The notes beneath the pieces are model-generated. The model made no database searches. It worked only from the letters and a program-made list of their open reading frames with translations, and was not told the DNA's origin. The position numbers were made by a program, and so were the translations under genes. Positions 42,934-53,500 of a stretch of 64,000 nucleotides of DNA are shown here, one piece after another; positions within the stretch are counted from its first letter, which is position 1; each line of letters begins with the position of its first letter. Source of the DNA: Flavobacteriaceae bacterium MAR_2009_75 (GTDB taxonomy: Bacteria > Bacteroidota > Bacteroidia > Flavobacteriales > Flavobacteriaceae); assembly GCA_002813285.1 (NCBI GenBank), contig PHTZ01000001.1, positions 3,223,501 through 3,287,500 of the forward strand. Reading direction: 5' to 3'.

Positions 42934-43872
42934 GTGAAGCATTTATTTCTAGCCCTATTTTTAATGGCAAGTGTTACGGGTATGGCTCAAAAACAACTTA
43001 ACGACTTTAAGTATATTATTGTACCCAAAAAGTTTGATGGTTTCAAAAAACAAAACCAGTATCAAACCAGTACTTTGGTCAAACATTTATTTGCTGAAAA
43101 AGGTTTTGAAACTGCTTATGAAGAAGATTTGCCAATGGAGTTGAATGCCAATCGCTGTTTGGGTTTAACGGTAAGTCTAGTTGATGACTCTTCGATGTTT
43201 ACCACCAAAACGGCTTTGATGTTGAAAGATTGCCAAGGGAAGGAGATTTTGGCTACGCAAGAAGGTAAAAGCAAGGAAAAAGATTTCAAAGACTCGTATA
43301 ATGAAGCTATCAGAGAGGCATTTAAATCTGTTCAAACCTTGAACTATGTATATTCAGGTAAGGCTGAAAATTCTGCACCTATTACCGTAAGTTTTGCCAA
43401 TGATGTTAAGGATACGAAAAAGCCTAAAAACGCAAAAAGCATGGTTGAACAGCAGGCTACTGTCGAGAATCAAAGTTTCAAAGACCATTCTCCAAAACAT
43501 TCTGATTTTACCAAGGGTGAAGAAAAACGGGAAACGGTAAAGCAGATGGCTACCCGTGAACAGCAAAGCTATGTAGATAAGACGCCTAAACCATCAAATG
43601 TCAAGAGTTCTAATTCTAAGGATCAGCTTAAAATTTCTAATGCCAAACCAAGTAATGACGTGTTGTATGCCCAAGAGTTGGAGAATGGTTATCAGTTGGT
43701 AGACAGTACTCCTCAAATTGTACTTAAGCTAAAGAAAACTTCTGTGCCTGATTACTACTTGGCAGAAGGTGATGATAGGTCAGGCACCGTATTCATGAAC
43801 GAAGAAAAGTGGTATTTCGAATATTATTTAGGGGGAGAGTTGGTAACCGAAGAACTTGATATTAAATTCTAA
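42934..43872 (+). CDS. Unknown exported protein, GTG start
   Basis: This 312-residue protein starts with GTG; the next in-frame Met lies inside the signal peptide (MKHLFLALFLMASVTGMAQ, cleavage after MA). An N-terminal domain (about 25-140) has NDFKYIIVPKKFDGFKKQNQYQTSTLVKHLF and resembles proteins common in flavobacteria without a known role. A Lys/Ser/Pro-rich, probably disordered linker (about 150-240) carries imperfect repeats of EQQ-S-(Y/F)-K/D-D-x-(S/T)-PK type. The C-terminal part (NGYQLVDSTPQIVLKLKKTS...GTVFMNEEKWYFEYYLGGEL) forms strands. The two ends may be separate periplasmic domains joined by a spacer. Confidence 0.72.
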   Translation: MKHLFLALFLMASVTGMAQKQLNDFKYIIVPKKFDGFKKQNQYQTSTLVKHLFAEKGFETAYEEDLPMELNANRCLGLTVSLVDDSSMFTTKTALMLKDCQGKEILATQEGKSKEKDFKDSYNEAIREAFKSVQTLNYVYSGKAENSAPITVSFANDVKDTKKPKNAKSMVEQQATVENQSFKDHSPKHSDFTKGEEKRETVKQMATREQQSYVDKTPKPSNVKSSNSKDQLKISNAKPSNDVLYAQELENGYQLVDSTPQIVLKLKKTSVPDYYLAEGDDRSGTVFMNEEKWYFEYYLGGELVTEELDIKF

Positions 43873-45146
43873 GCCTCGTATTTACCTTTCCATCTATTTT
43901 TAAGAAACTCTTTTATGTTATTCTCTCGAGAGTTATTGCCCGGGGAATAGAATGCAGTACCGGAAATTTCTTCGGGAAGAAACTCCATATCAACAAAGTT
44001 GTTATCATAATCATGGGCGTATTGATATTCACTACCATAGCCTAAGTCTTTCATCAGTTTGGTAGGGGCATTTCTTAGTGGTAACGGTACCGAAAGGTCT
44101 CCTGTTTCCCTAACTTTTTGCTGCGCCTTTTTGATAGCTGAATAGCTAGCATTGCTCTTAGGTGAAGTTGCTAAATATATGGCACACTGGCTGAGAATAA
44201 TTCTCGCTTCGGGGTAACCAATCGTAGTAACTGCCTGAAAGGCATTGTTGGCAATGACCAAAGCAGTAGGGTTGGCAAGGCCAATATCTTCTGAAGCAGA
44301 AATAAGTAATCTTCGGGCGATGAACTTCACATCTTCCCCACCTTCTATCATTCTCGCTAGCCAGTATACGGCCCCGTTGGGATCGCTGCCCCGTATCGAT
44401 TTTATAAATGACGAAATGATATCGTAATGCTGCTCACCAGTTTTATCATAGAGTACAGTATTTTTCTGAACCCTACCCATAACCAGTTCATCGGTAATTA
44501 TAATTTTATCGCCTTCGACCGAATTGATAATCAATTCGAAAATATTCAATAATTTTCTACCATCGCCCCCTGATAAACGAAGTAAGGCCTCTGTTTCTTT
44601 GAGGGTAATACTCTTGGTTTTCAGAATTGAATCTTCCTTCATTGCTCTTTTGATGAGGTTTTCGAGATCTTCTTTTCCGAAGGCATTCAAAACATAGACT
44701 TGACATCGCGATAGTAAAGCGGGAATAACTTCAAAACTTGGGTTCTCCGTAGTAGCACCGATCAAGGTGACCCAACCTTTTTCTACGGCCGCAAGCAATG
44801 AATCTTGTTGTGATTTACTAAAACGGTGTATTTCATCAATAAATAAAATGGGGTTTTTAGCGGTAAACAGTCCACCACTTTGTTTCGCCTTGTCGATTAC
44901 TTCCCTAATATCTTTCACACCACTGTTTATGGCACTCAAAGTATAGAAGGGTCTTTCGCTTTCACGGGCTATTATATTTGCCAAAGTTGTTTTTCCAGTA
45001 CCAGGTGGTCCCCAAAATATTAACGAAGGAATTACGCCTTTTTTTATTTGTTGAGTCAAGGAACCTTTCTCGCCGACCAAATGATTTTGGCTTATGTATT
45101 CATCGAGACTTTTTGGCCTGATCCGTTCTGCTAAAGGTTCGTTCAT
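43869..45146 (-). CDS. rarA: Replication-associated recombination protein A (AAA+ ATPase)
   Basis: This 425-residue clamp-loader-like ATPase (MgsA/WRNIP1 family) acts at stalled forks. It has Walker [17 protein letters not shown], Walker [17 protein letters not shown], sensor 1 [13 protein letters not shown], and the family C-terminal domain ([33 protein letters not shown]). Length is standard. The ATG is preceded after 4 nt by a perfect -7 box. The 3' end overlaps the convergent unknown gene by 4 bp. Confidence 0.96.
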   Translation of the reverse strand: MNEPLAERIRPKSLDEYISQNHLVGEKGSLTQQIKKGVIPSLIFWGPPGTGKTTLANIIARESERPFYTLSAINSGVKDIREVIDKAKQSGGLFTAKNPILFIDEIHRFSKSQQDSLLAAVEKGWVTLIGATTENPSFEVIPALLSRCQVYVLNAFGKEDLENLIKRAMKEDSILKTKSITLKETEALLRLSGGDGRKLLNIFELIINSVEGDKIIITDELVMGRVQKNTVLYDKTGEQHYDIISSFIKSIRGSDPNGAVYWLARMIEGGEDVKFIARRLLISASEDIGLANPTALVIANNAFQAVTTIGYPEARIILSQCAIYLATSPKSNASYSAIKKAQQKVRETGDLSVPLPLRNAPTKLMKDLGYGSEYQYAHDYDNNFVDMEFLPEEISGTAFYSPGNNSRENNIKEFLKNRWKGKYEA

Positions 45147-45150
45147 CTTG

Positions 45151-45181
45151 CAAAAGTATGATAAGTTAATTCAGAATTCAA
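45151..45181 (-). promoter_or_regulatory. rarA promoter placing the transcript start at the ATG
   Basis: The bottom strand has TTG (45179-45181), a 20-bp spacer and TACTTTTG (45151-45158), a complete -33/-7 pair. The box ends 4 nt before the rarA start codon, so the mRNA should be leaderless. Confidence 0.65.
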
Positions 45182-45293
45182 GAATATGTAAGAATGTTGG
45201 TCTTCTTTACAATTGCAGAGTAAGCCGTTAAGTGGTGAAATGACAATCTTTCAGTAATTTGACGAATGGCTGACTTATTGCTAGATTCACAGT

Positions 45294-46031
45294 ATGGTCG
45301 ATAACCACTATTTTAAGTTTACGAATTCTGTCGTTGTAGCTCCCTTAATGGCCATATTAGCGATATGGACGGTATTTTGGATGGAATTGCAATTCAAAAT
45401 GAACTTAAATGAATATGGAATCTATCCCCAAAAACTTTCTGGATTAAGAGGTGTGGTTTTCAGCCCGTTTATTCATGGTTCGGTCGAACATTTGTATAAT
45501 AACACCATTCCGTTGGCAGTTCTAACGGCATCACTGTTTTACTTTTATCGCAAGATTGCTTGGAGAATATTGATTCTGGGAGTTTTAATATCCGGATTTT
45601 TCACTTGGGCAGTGGGCCGCCCGTCTTTTCATATAGGAGCTAGTGGAGTGATTTATCTCTTGGCCAGTTTTATTTTTTTTAAAGGGATAAAAATCAAGCA
45701 CTACAGACTAGTGGCCCTATCACTTATTATAGTATTTATTTACGGAAGCATGTTATGGTATATTTTTCCGATTGAAGAGGGTATATCTTGGGAAGGGCAC
45801 TTGGGAGGCTTTCTTTCCGGATTGCTATTGGCGTTCACCATAAAAAGTCCCGTACCGCCAGTTAAAAAATACGATTGGGAACATGAAGATTATAATGAGG
45901 AAGCCGATGAGTTTTTAAGACAGTTTGATGAGAATGGTAATTTTATAGGAGACCAAAGGGAAGATGAAACTGAAGAAAAAATTAAAATCGTCTATCAGTG
46001 GAAGGATAGAGGAAAAGAGGAAGAATTTTAA
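45294..46031 (+). CDS. Rhomboid-family intramembrane serine protease
   Basis: This 245-residue integral membrane protein has about six spans. The catalytic Ser lies in HIGASGVIYLLAS (GxSG) and the catalytic His in WEGHLGGFLSGLLLA. SVEHLYNNTIPL, a variant of the usual HxxxN region, is near residue 65. A polar, acidic C-terminal tail of about 50 residues extends into the cytosol. The gene is divergent from rarA. TTTG at 45258-45261 and a weak TAGATTCA ending 4 nt before the ATG form a possible promoter. Substrates unknown. Confidence 0.92.
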   Translation: MVDNHYFKFTNSVVVAPLMAILAIWTVFWMELQFKMNLNEYGIYPQKLSGLRGVVFSPFIHGSVEHLYNNTIPLAVLTASLFYFYRKIAWRILILGVLISGFFTWAVGRPSFHIGASGVIYLLASFIFFKGIKIKHYRLVALSLIIVFIYGSMLWYIFPIEEGISWEGHLGGFLSGLLLAFTIKSPVPPVKKYDWEHEDYNEEADEFLRQFDENGNFIGDQREDETEEKIKIVYQWKDRGKEEEF

Positions 46032-46055
46032 TCCGTTATATAGGTAAAGCCACAA

Positions 46056-46790
46056 TCAAGTTCTCTGCCTAACCGCCTCGTATAGAAAAACCGCACAGGC
46101 CACCGAAACGTTTAGTGAGCCTATTTCACCCAGCAAAGGTATTTTGGCTAAATGGTCGACTGCTTTTAATGTTGAAGGTGATATACCTCGATCTTCAGAA
46201 CCCATAACAATGGCAGTTGGTGCTTTGAAATCAATATTATAAATGAAATCATCTGTTTTTTCGGTTGCGGCAACTACAGAAATATTACTAGCTTGTAAAT
46301 AATATACAGCATCTTTAATATGGTCTACCTTCGCAATAGGTAGTTTGAAAACGGCCCCGGCCGAAGTTTTTATCGTGTCCGCCGTTACGGGTGCTGCTCC
46401 TTTTTTTTGAATGATAATTCCATCAACACCAGTACATTCGGCAGTTCGTATAATAGCGCCAAAGTTGCGTACATCGGAAAGTTGGTCGAGTAACAGAAAT
46501 AATGGGCTTTCTTTCTTCTGAGTAACCGTTTCGACCAGTTCTTCTAAGTTGAAGAAGGTAATAGGGGAGATATTTGCAACTACACCTTGATGGTTATTTT
46601 TGGTTAAATGATTTAGTTTTTCAATTGGCACATATGAAGCTTTTATCCCATTCTTTCTAAGTAAACCTTCTAATTCCCTGGACAGGTCGCCTTTAAGGCC
46701 TTTTTGAATAAAAACCTTATCAATGGGTTCATTGGAATTAATAGCCTCAATAACAGCACGAATACCGTATACCTGTGTAGTTTTTTGCAT
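46056..46790 (-). CDS. rlmB: 23S rRNA (guanosine-2'-O)-methyltransferase, SpoU/TrmH family
   Basis: This 244-residue methyltransferase probably modifies G2251 of 23S rRNA. The substrate-binding N-domain (VYGIRAVIEAINSNEPIDKVFIQ) is followed by SPOUT motif 1 LDQLSDVRNFGAIIRTAECTG, motif 2 VMGSEDRGIS, and motif 3 IPLLGEIGSLNVSVACAVFLYEAVR. The trefoil-knot enzyme is complete. A perfect -7 box ends 4 nt before its ATG, and the terminator of the upstream SusCD operon lies just beyond. Confidence 0.94.
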   Translation of the reverse strand: MQKTTQVYGIRAVIEAINSNEPIDKVFIQKGLKGDLSRELEGLLRKNGIKASYVPIEKLNHLTKNNHQGVVANISPITFFNLEELVETVTQKKESPLFLLLDQLSDVRNFGAIIRTAECTGVDGIIIQKKGAAPVTADTIKTSAGAVFKLPIAKVDHIKDAVYYLQASNISVVAATEKTDDFIYNIDFKAPTAIVMGSEDRGISPSTLKAVDHLAKIPLLGEIGSLNVSVACAVFLYEAVRQRT

Positions 46791-46794
46791 GCGG

Positions 46795-46802
46795 CAAATA
46801 TA
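46795..46802 (-). promoter_or_regulatory. -7 box abutting the rlmB start codon
   Basis: The bottom strand reads TATATTTG, a perfect TAnnTTTG ending 4 nt before the rlmB ATG at 46790. The -33 position falls inside the upstream terminator hairpin. Confidence 0.6.
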
Positions 46803-46832
46803 ACTAAAAAACCACCCTTATAAGGGTGGTTT
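46803..46832 (-). terminator. Perfect-palindrome terminator after the SusCD operon
   Basis: A 24-bp perfect palindrome (46809-46832; half-site ACCACCCTTA flanked by AA) is followed on the bottom strand by TTTTTT. It ends the operon 53665-46863 and directly borders the rlmB -7 box. Confidence 0.85.
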
Positions 46833-46862
46833 CTTCATTTCAAGTATATGTATTATTCTACT

Positions 46863-48101
46863 TTACTGTGGTGTATAAATTGCATCCACAAAATCTCCGA
46901 AAGAATTGTCAATTCTTACAGCAATCGTACCATCTGCATTGACTGTACCTGTAAGTTCATGGGTTCCACCGAATATATCCGTCCAAGAACTAGAAAGCGT
47001 GCCTTCACAGATGTCTAGGGCCAACACTTGAGGTTCTGGTTCTGTATTTCCATAAATTGAATACCATTCAATGTAAACTCCGGCCCAACCATCAGATGTT
47101 GTATAGGTGCCATCACCGTTATCGGTGATTTCAACAGTTGACATAAACGCCACCAATGGATTGTTCTCAGGTCCATCATCAGTAGATTCACCATTACTAA
47201 TTACATCATAAGTGCCAGTGATATCTTGTGGATAACTACTCGCTTGTCCCACGCTCTCGATAGTAAAACTATCTCCACTTTTTGTCACTTTATTCAAAGT
47301 ATAAAAGTTATTGTCGCAAACGATTTGAGTGTTAAGCGCAGCTTCAAAATCATAAGAATCGGCGTTAAGAACACCAACTTGATCAAATGAAGTAGAGAGA
47401 TTTAGATCTGCAGGTATGTCCATAGCATCAAAGAATTTTGCTACTATAAAATATTCTCCGTCAGGATCCTCAGCGGTAATAGTAGAAGCTTCAAAAGCTG
47501 CTCCATCAGCCTCGTGGATTACCGCACCGGAGGCATCTTGAATCTGTAAAACCAAATCAGCTAAATCTGTTGCACTAATTTCAGTACCACCATTGTCGGT
47601 TACCGTTTCTGATGCAGCCCAAGAAAGCCCAACTTCAAGTTCTCCAGCGGTCAGGTTTCCAATATTAAATGTAAAGGAAGCAGGGCTAAGGTTTGCATTG
47701 GCGGTTCTTTCATTACCCACAGTTATAGTAACGCTTTCCGGACCTTCAGCTATTTCATCTTCGAGAATTGCAAAGCTGCCTGTTGCAGAGGTCGCAAAAG
47801 CTGGTATAATGATGGATGAAGGAATGGTGAAGTCATCACCAGAAGTTGCATTACCTGCAGTTTGTGCTATTGATATTTTAACATCGACAATTTGTGGTTC
47901 GCTGATAGTTACCGTGAAATCGTAACTGGCATTCTGCTCGACAAGAGTGTTATTGGTGCCGAAAGGAATGTCTACTGAAAGACTAGCACCTGCAGAGGGT
48001 ACTAATGTACTTGCCCCTACGTTGTCATCTTGATTTTCACAACCGACCAACAAAAAAAGGCCGAAGAGAAAACTCATAGGTATTATTAAATTATTTTTCA
48101 T
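46863..48101 (-). CDS. Lipoprotein with a Calx-beta-like domain, SusCD operon
   Basis: This is a 412-residue surface or periplasmic lipoprotein: FLLVGCENQ with the lipidated Cys at residue 21. Residues about 35-150 form a Calx-beta-like domain (TSGDDFTIPSSIIIPAFATSATGSFAILEDEIAEGPESVTITVGN). The rest has two beta-rich segments, the last with TVEITDNGDGTYTTSDGWAGVYIEWYSIYG and a repeated GTxxxDGTIAVRIDN pattern. It is the last gene of the SusC-SusD operon, 23 nt after the previous one, and is followed by a strong terminator. It probably helps bind the imported substrate at the surface (inference). Confidence 0.8.
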   Translation of the reverse strand: MKNNLIIPMSFLFGLFLLVGCENQDDNVGASTLVPSAGASLSVDIPFGTNNTLVEQNASYDFTVTISEPQIVDVKISIAQTAGNATSGDDFTIPSSIIIPAFATSATGSFAILEDEIAEGPESVTITVGNERTANANLSPASFTFNIGNLTAGELEVGLSWAASETVTDNGGTEISATDLADLVLQIQDASGAVIHEADGAAFEASTITAEDPDGEYFIVAKFFDAMDIPADLNLSTSFDQVGVLNADSYDFEAALNTQIVCDNNFYTLNKVTKSGDSFTIESVGQASSYPQDITGTYDVISNGESTDDGPENNPLVAFMSTVEITDNGDGTYTTSDGWAGVYIEWYSIYGNTEPEPQVLALDICEGTLSSSWTDIFGGTHELTGTVNADGTIAVRIDNSFGDFVDAIYTPQ

Positions 48102-48124
48102 CTTTTTTTATTTTGGATATATGG

Positions 48125-49048
48125 TTAATCGACAATCTTTTCGAGTACTTGATAAAACTCTCTAGGTCCTGAACCAGCAGTTAAGTAACCAAAAGTCATA
48201 AATAAAACGTCTTCACCGTTAACATCGTCTTGTTGTACAAAGTTAGATTCACTTGCGCCACAAGGTACATTGGTCATGTTATTCGGACTCGAAGTACACG
48301 TAATCAATGGTTCTCCATTACCTACTTGAGCATCACCGTTCGGCTTGTTTTCAGGATAGGTAATTATACCGTCTGCATCGATTTGGAAAAAAAGTTCATT
48401 GCCTTCGAAGGCACCAAAATATTCAACGACTTTATAAGTGGTGGCATCTACTGATTCTATGGTCATCTCATCAGGAAAGGCAACATCATCTCTCAAAACA
48501 CCAATACGGTAGTAAACACCGGTGTTTACTGCATATTTACCGGCAAATCTTGTGCTGACAGAAACTTTGGTACTTACCGAATTTTCGATTACTGTGCCAT
48601 TCGACGTAGTTGAAACATAGCGGAGCGTCCAGAAATCACCAATATTTAAACCACTATCTTCATCAGGTAAACTACCTTTATCTAAAGTTAGGCCTTCTGC
48701 TAAATCCTGGTAATCAAAAGGTAGATCAATCACGACTTGAGCTCCTTCGCCCTGTTCGCTAATATCAAAAGTTCTGAACAAAATTTCATCACTTTTTGTA
48801 GTGTCGGTAGGCGACTCAAAAGATTTATAAACTTCTACTTTGGTAGTTTTTACATCTCCTTGAATAAAACTTGCCCTAGAAGTAGTTGGGCCTTCGCTAC
48901 CTACTACGTAACCCAAACTTGACCCAACAGAAAGAGCACCTCCCTCAGAGGCTATAGTTATCGCTTCGTTTTCCGGCAAATCTTGATCGCATGACTGCAA
49001 AATGAATAAAGCCGATAAAGCTACTGTAAAATAATATATTCTTTTCAT
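48125..49048 (-). CDS. Unknown SusCD-associated lipoprotein
   Basis: This is a 307-residue lipoprotein with LFILQSCDQDLPE (lipidated Cys at residue 20). The mature protein is acidic and beta-rich: GSEGPTTSRASFIQGDVKTTKVEVYKSFESPTDTTKSDEILFRTFDIS suggests an adhesion-like fold, and the end has EDVLFMTFGYLTAGSGPREFYQVLEKI. It has two Cys in the distal third (TCTSSPNNMTNVPCG) that could pair. No named family is recognised. It lies 18 nt after susD. By position it is a SusE/F-like accessory binding protein, though sequence does not prove it. Confidence 0.75.
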   Translation of the reverse strand: MKRIYYFTVALSALFILQSCDQDLPENEAITIASEGGALSVGSSLGYVVGSEGPTTSRASFIQGDVKTTKVEVYKSFESPTDTTKSDEILFRTFDISEQGEGAQVVIDLPFDYQDLAEGLTLDKGSLPDEDSGLNIGDFWTLRYVSTTSNGTVIENSVSTKVSVSTRFAGKYAVNTGVYYRIGVLRDDVAFPDEMTIESVDATTYKVVEYFGAFEGNELFFQIDADGIITYPENKPNGDAQVGNGEPLITCTSSPNNMTNVPCGASESNFVQQDDVNGEDVLFMTFGYLTAGSGPREFYQVLEKIVD

Positions 49049-49066
49049 TGTGATTTTTTTTTAAGA

Positions 49067-50515
49067 TTAGTTATCCCAACTTACTGGTGTGGTCAGTCTA
49101 TCTTCTCCCTGACCAGATACCGCAGCTTCATAATTGACTCTGTTCAAAGACTGCTCATCTCTAGGATAGGTAAATCTGATCGGAATTGATCCCAAATCAT
49201 TTTCAGTTGCCGGAGTCAGTACAGGGAAATCTGTTCTCCTCCATTCAATCCAAGTTTCCATACCTTGACTGTATAGGGCAATCCACTTTTGTAATGCAAT
49301 TTTGTTAAGAGCACCGGCTGCATCATATGCGACAGCGGACTGACCTACATAAGCATCGAAAGAGTCGGCTACTCCGTTTTCGGTCATAGATGAACTTATA
49401 CCTTCTAAGTAAAAGGCCTCTGCGGCGCTATCGCCACCTGATATAAAACCTTTACTAGCGGCTTCAGCCAATAAAAACTGTAGCTCGGTATAAGAAAGAA
49501 AATAGCCAGGTAAAGTAGGCGATAAGAATCTCTCTCCAAGGGCAGATACATTAGTGTAGTTGTAGTCTGGGCTTGGAAGGTCTCTAAAACCTGAAGGCTT
49601 ACCTCTTATGATACCATCTTCATTTTCCTGAGCATAAACGGGTAACCTAGGGTCATCCATGCCGTTGGTCCCATCCATATATTCAACTAATGTTTCATTG
49701 ATTTTGTATTCCCCTCTTGTACCAAAAACTACTGTCTCAAAAATTGGGTTGGCATTTGGATCGGATTCTAAATAGGAAAATTTGGCTTCGTCATCAGTGG
49801 AAGAAAATAGATTTCCACTATTAACTGTTGCCTGAAGCTGTGAAGCAACGTTTGTGCTACCAGAAATACGCATTAAGGCTCTAAACTTCAAAGAGGTTGC
49901 GAATTTTATCCATTTATTCGCATCTCCGCCATATAATAGGTCTTGACTGGCATCAATCGATCCCCCAGCTGATATTAACGATATAGCTTCGTCTAAATAG
50001 GCAATGGAACCGGTATATACATCTTCTTGCGTATCATAGACCGGAGTTGTGTTACCTGCTTCGGCCTGAAGCGCTTCAGAGAAAGGTACATCCCCATAAA
50101 TATCCGTTAGCATAAGAAAACCGTAGGCTTGCAAAACTCTGGCAACACCTTGAATGGCGGTATTTTCTTGATCTGCACCCAATTCATACATCTTTTGTGA
50201 ATCGGATGTGGTTATGCGATAGAAATTATCCCAGATAGCCGAAATTGTACCTTCTCTTGGAATATATCTCATTTCATCGTTATACTGAACCTTAGCCATA
50301 TGTTGTGCCCACCCGGCTCCTTGATCTAAAGAGCCAAACACGTTATATACGGTATTTGCAGTGTTGAACAATGTACTTCCCAGAAGCAATTCAGCTGGAA
50401 CCGCAGTTGGGTCGTTAGGGTTTTGGTTTAATTCCTCAAAATCATTGTCGCAACCTATCACGAAAAAGGCCGCAAGCGCGATAAAAATGGAATTTTTATA
50501 AATTTTCTGTTTCAT
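49067..50515 (-). CDS. SusD/RagB-family outer-membrane lipoprotein
   Basis: This 482-residue substrate-binding lipoprotein caps the SusC transporter. The signal peptide ends FFVIGCDNDFEELNQNPN (lipidated Cys at residue 22), and this N-terminus is typical of the SusD-like_2 branch. Other landmarks are the TPR-like helices (VLQAYGFLMLTDIYGDVPFSEAL), YLSYTELQFLLAEAASKGFI and IALQKWIALYSQGMETWIEWRRT. It starts 6 nt after susC. The SusD-like_2 branch often lacks carbohydrate partners, consistent with the absence of CAZyme genes here. Confidence 0.95.
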   Translation of the reverse strand: MKQKIYKNSIFIALAAFFVIGCDNDFEELNQNPNDPTAVPAELLLGSTLFNTANTVYNVFGSLDQGAGWAQHMAKVQYNDEMRYIPREGTISAIWDNFYRITTSDSQKMYELGADQENTAIQGVARVLQAYGFLMLTDIYGDVPFSEALQAEAGNTTPVYDTQEDVYTGSIAYLDEAISLISAGGSIDASQDLLYGGDANKWIKFATSLKFRALMRISGSTNVASQLQATVNSGNLFSSTDDEAKFSYLESDPNANPIFETVVFGTRGEYKINETLVEYMDGTNGMDDPRLPVYAQENEDGIIRGKPSGFRDLPSPDYNYTNVSALGERFLSPTLPGYFLSYTELQFLLAEAASKGFISGGDSAAEAFYLEGISSSMTENGVADSFDAYVGQSAVAYDAAGALNKIALQKWIALYSQGMETWIEWRRTDFPVLTPATENDLGSIPIRFTYPRDEQSLNRVNYEAAVSGQGEDRLTTPVSWDN

Positions 50516-50521
50516 CTGTCC

Positions 50522-53500
50522 TTAGAATTTTACGTTAATGTTGACTCCTACACTTCTAGCTGAAGGTATCTGGCCTGATTCTAGACCCTGATTCCCGTTT
50601 GAATCACTAAATGCACTTTCTGGATCGATATGCGGAGCATTCTTGTGCAATATTGCCAAGTTACGTCCAACAACCGAAATCACGAACGATTGTAATGGTG
50701 TGTTCTTAAATAGATCTCTTGGGATACTGTAGCCAAGTGAAAGTTGTCTTAGTTTTACGTAAGAAGCATCAAAAACAGAGCTTTCTGCAATGGCATTACT
50801 AAATGCGGTTTGATTAAACTGCTTGGCCGGGACGACTACGTCATTAGGAACATAGGTTCCGTCGTCTGCTAATTTAACACCATCTCCGACTATACCGGTT
50901 TCACGACCAACTAGGGTTTCTTCAAGTATACCACCGTATCGACCCCAAGTATTTGTGATTGAGTAAATGTCTCCACCGATTTTAGCATCTACGAGACCAC
51001 TGAAGTTCCAGTTTTTATAGCTTACGGAAAGATTGGCACCACCTGTCCAATCAGGAGCAATATCACCTAGTACTTTACTATTAGGATCGATCTGAGGCAA
51101 ACCATTTCTATAAACGACCTCGCCGCTTGGGCTTCTTTCGAAACCAGGTCCGAAAATTACACCATATGGCTGGCCGACACGGGCTTCAGTGTCAACATTC
51201 CATTGTCCTCCCAATCTTAAAGTTTCTAGGTTGTCACCCAGGGAAACAACTTCGTTTTCATTAGCAGCAAAATTAAGGTCTAAATCTACAGTTAGGTCTT
51301 CGGTTCTTACCAAAGTACCGCCCAATTGTATTTCAACCCCCTTGTTTCTCATTTCACCAATGTTTTGAAGTGTTTGACCAATACCACTGGCAGATGACAC
51401 ATCAACCTGTACAATTAGGTCTTCACTAGTAGAATCATAATAAGTAGCATCAAATCTCAATCTATTTTTGAATAAACGTAAATCGACACCAAATTCATAA
51501 CCTGTTGTGGTTTCAGGGCCTATGTTAGGGTTATTCAGTAAGTTAGGGAAAAACGCTAATGAGGTACTGCCGAACGGAGTATCACTAAACTGATAAACCG
51601 GTTGCAATTGATAAGGGTCTAATGTACCTGTGCTACCAACTTTTGACCAACCACCCCTTAATTTGAATAGAGAAACGATATCTCTGTTCATTGAAAAGAT
51701 ATCACTAAGGGCTGCACTTAAAGTGGCTGATGGGTAGAAAAATGAATTGTTTTCTACAGGAAGAATACTTGCCCAATCATTTCTAGCGGTAAAATCAAGA
51801 AAGAGGTAGTTTCTAAAAGCAATTTGGCCGAAACCAAAAACACTATTAATTCTTTGTTCGCTTTCGTAGTTAGTATTAATTGCTGTTGTACCCGATTTTA
51901 CATTTGAAATATTGTAAACTTCTGGTAACTCTAATTGTTCTGCTTCTTGATAGATTCTATCATAAGTTCTTTGCAACGTATTGGCACCAAGATTCAATGA
52001 AAAGTCAAAATCTTCGCTCAATGAAGTAGTATATGATAGCAGGGCTTCGGTATTGATTTCAAACCTTCTTTCCGTTTCAAGGCTAAATGAACCTTCTGGG
52101 GCACTGTTCGAACCTTTAGCCCTTCTTCTGTTGGTTACGGCAGACCATGAATCAATACCCGTCTTACCGGTAAGAGAAAGTTCGGGGGTTAGGTTCAAAG
52201 TTACATTGGCACCTCCAATAATACGATCTTTATTGAACGCATTAGTGTTGGTTTCCAATTGCCAATATGGGTTGTTTTGATAAACTGTATTCCAGTTTAA
52301 AGGAGTTCCTTCGGCAGCAGTTCCTGCGGGGGATAGTGGTAAATTTCTCCAATCACGTAACGCTTGAAAATCAACGTTTCTTCCTGAAAATCCATTGATT
52401 TGCTGCGTAGGGTTATCGTTGGTGTAACCTTGTTGAACTACATTGTCACTATAAGATTTGATATATCTTGCATTTATACCGGCACTCAAGAAATCTGAAA
52501 ACTGGTGGTCAGCGTTACCACTTACAGTGTACCTCTCAAACCCAGTGAAGGGTACCATACCTTTTTGATCAAAATTGGCGAAAGATAATCTTACAGATGA
52601 TTTTTCACCACCACCACTAAGTGAAACGTTATTATTAGTGGTAATACCTGTATTGTAAAAATCTTTAATATTATCTGGCTGCGAAACCCATGGTAATGGT
52701 CTGCCACCTACTTGATAAGAATTCCATTGAACAAATTCTAGGCCTACATCCGTTGGTGGACCCCAGCTTTCATCAACTCCACCATTGCCTGATGTACCAT
52801 CTACCCACTCAAAAAAGTTTGAGACATTACCTTGGCCATAAGAGTTTTGAAAAGAAGGAAGTAATAATGGGTTTTCAAAACTAACTGAGCTACTTATGCT
52901 CACTCCAAGAGTGGAATTCTTGGTACCTCTTTTAGTTGTGATTACTATAACACCATTAGCAGCACGTAATCCATATAATGCCGCGGCGTTAGGTCCTTTA
53001 AGAACAGAGACCGAAGCTATGTCGTCAGGGTTAATATCTGCCGCGCCATTCGGTAGGTCAATTCCACCGAAAGCATCGGCGTTTCCTTGATTACTGTTAT
53101 CAATAGGTATTCCGTCTACTACAAATAACGGTTGATTGTTACCTGTTATAGAAGTGGCACCACGTAATACGATTCTAGCAGAGGAACCGGCCGCGCCACT
53201 ACTGTTGGTGATTTGCACACCTGAGACTTTTCCGCTCAAGGCATTGACCAAGTTAGACTCTCTGGCTTGGGCTATATCATCACCTTTTACATTTTGAACG
53301 GCATAACCGACCGACTTTTCTTCTCTTTTAATACCTAAGGCCGTTACTACTACTTCTTCAAGGGCTTCAGCGTCTTCGGTCATTTGAACGTTTACAGTGT
53401 TACTTGAACCTACTGTTTGTCTTTGTTCTTTTTGACCAATGTAGGTGAAAAGTAATACATCACCCTGTTCCGCTTGAATAGAGTAGTTTCCATCAAAATC

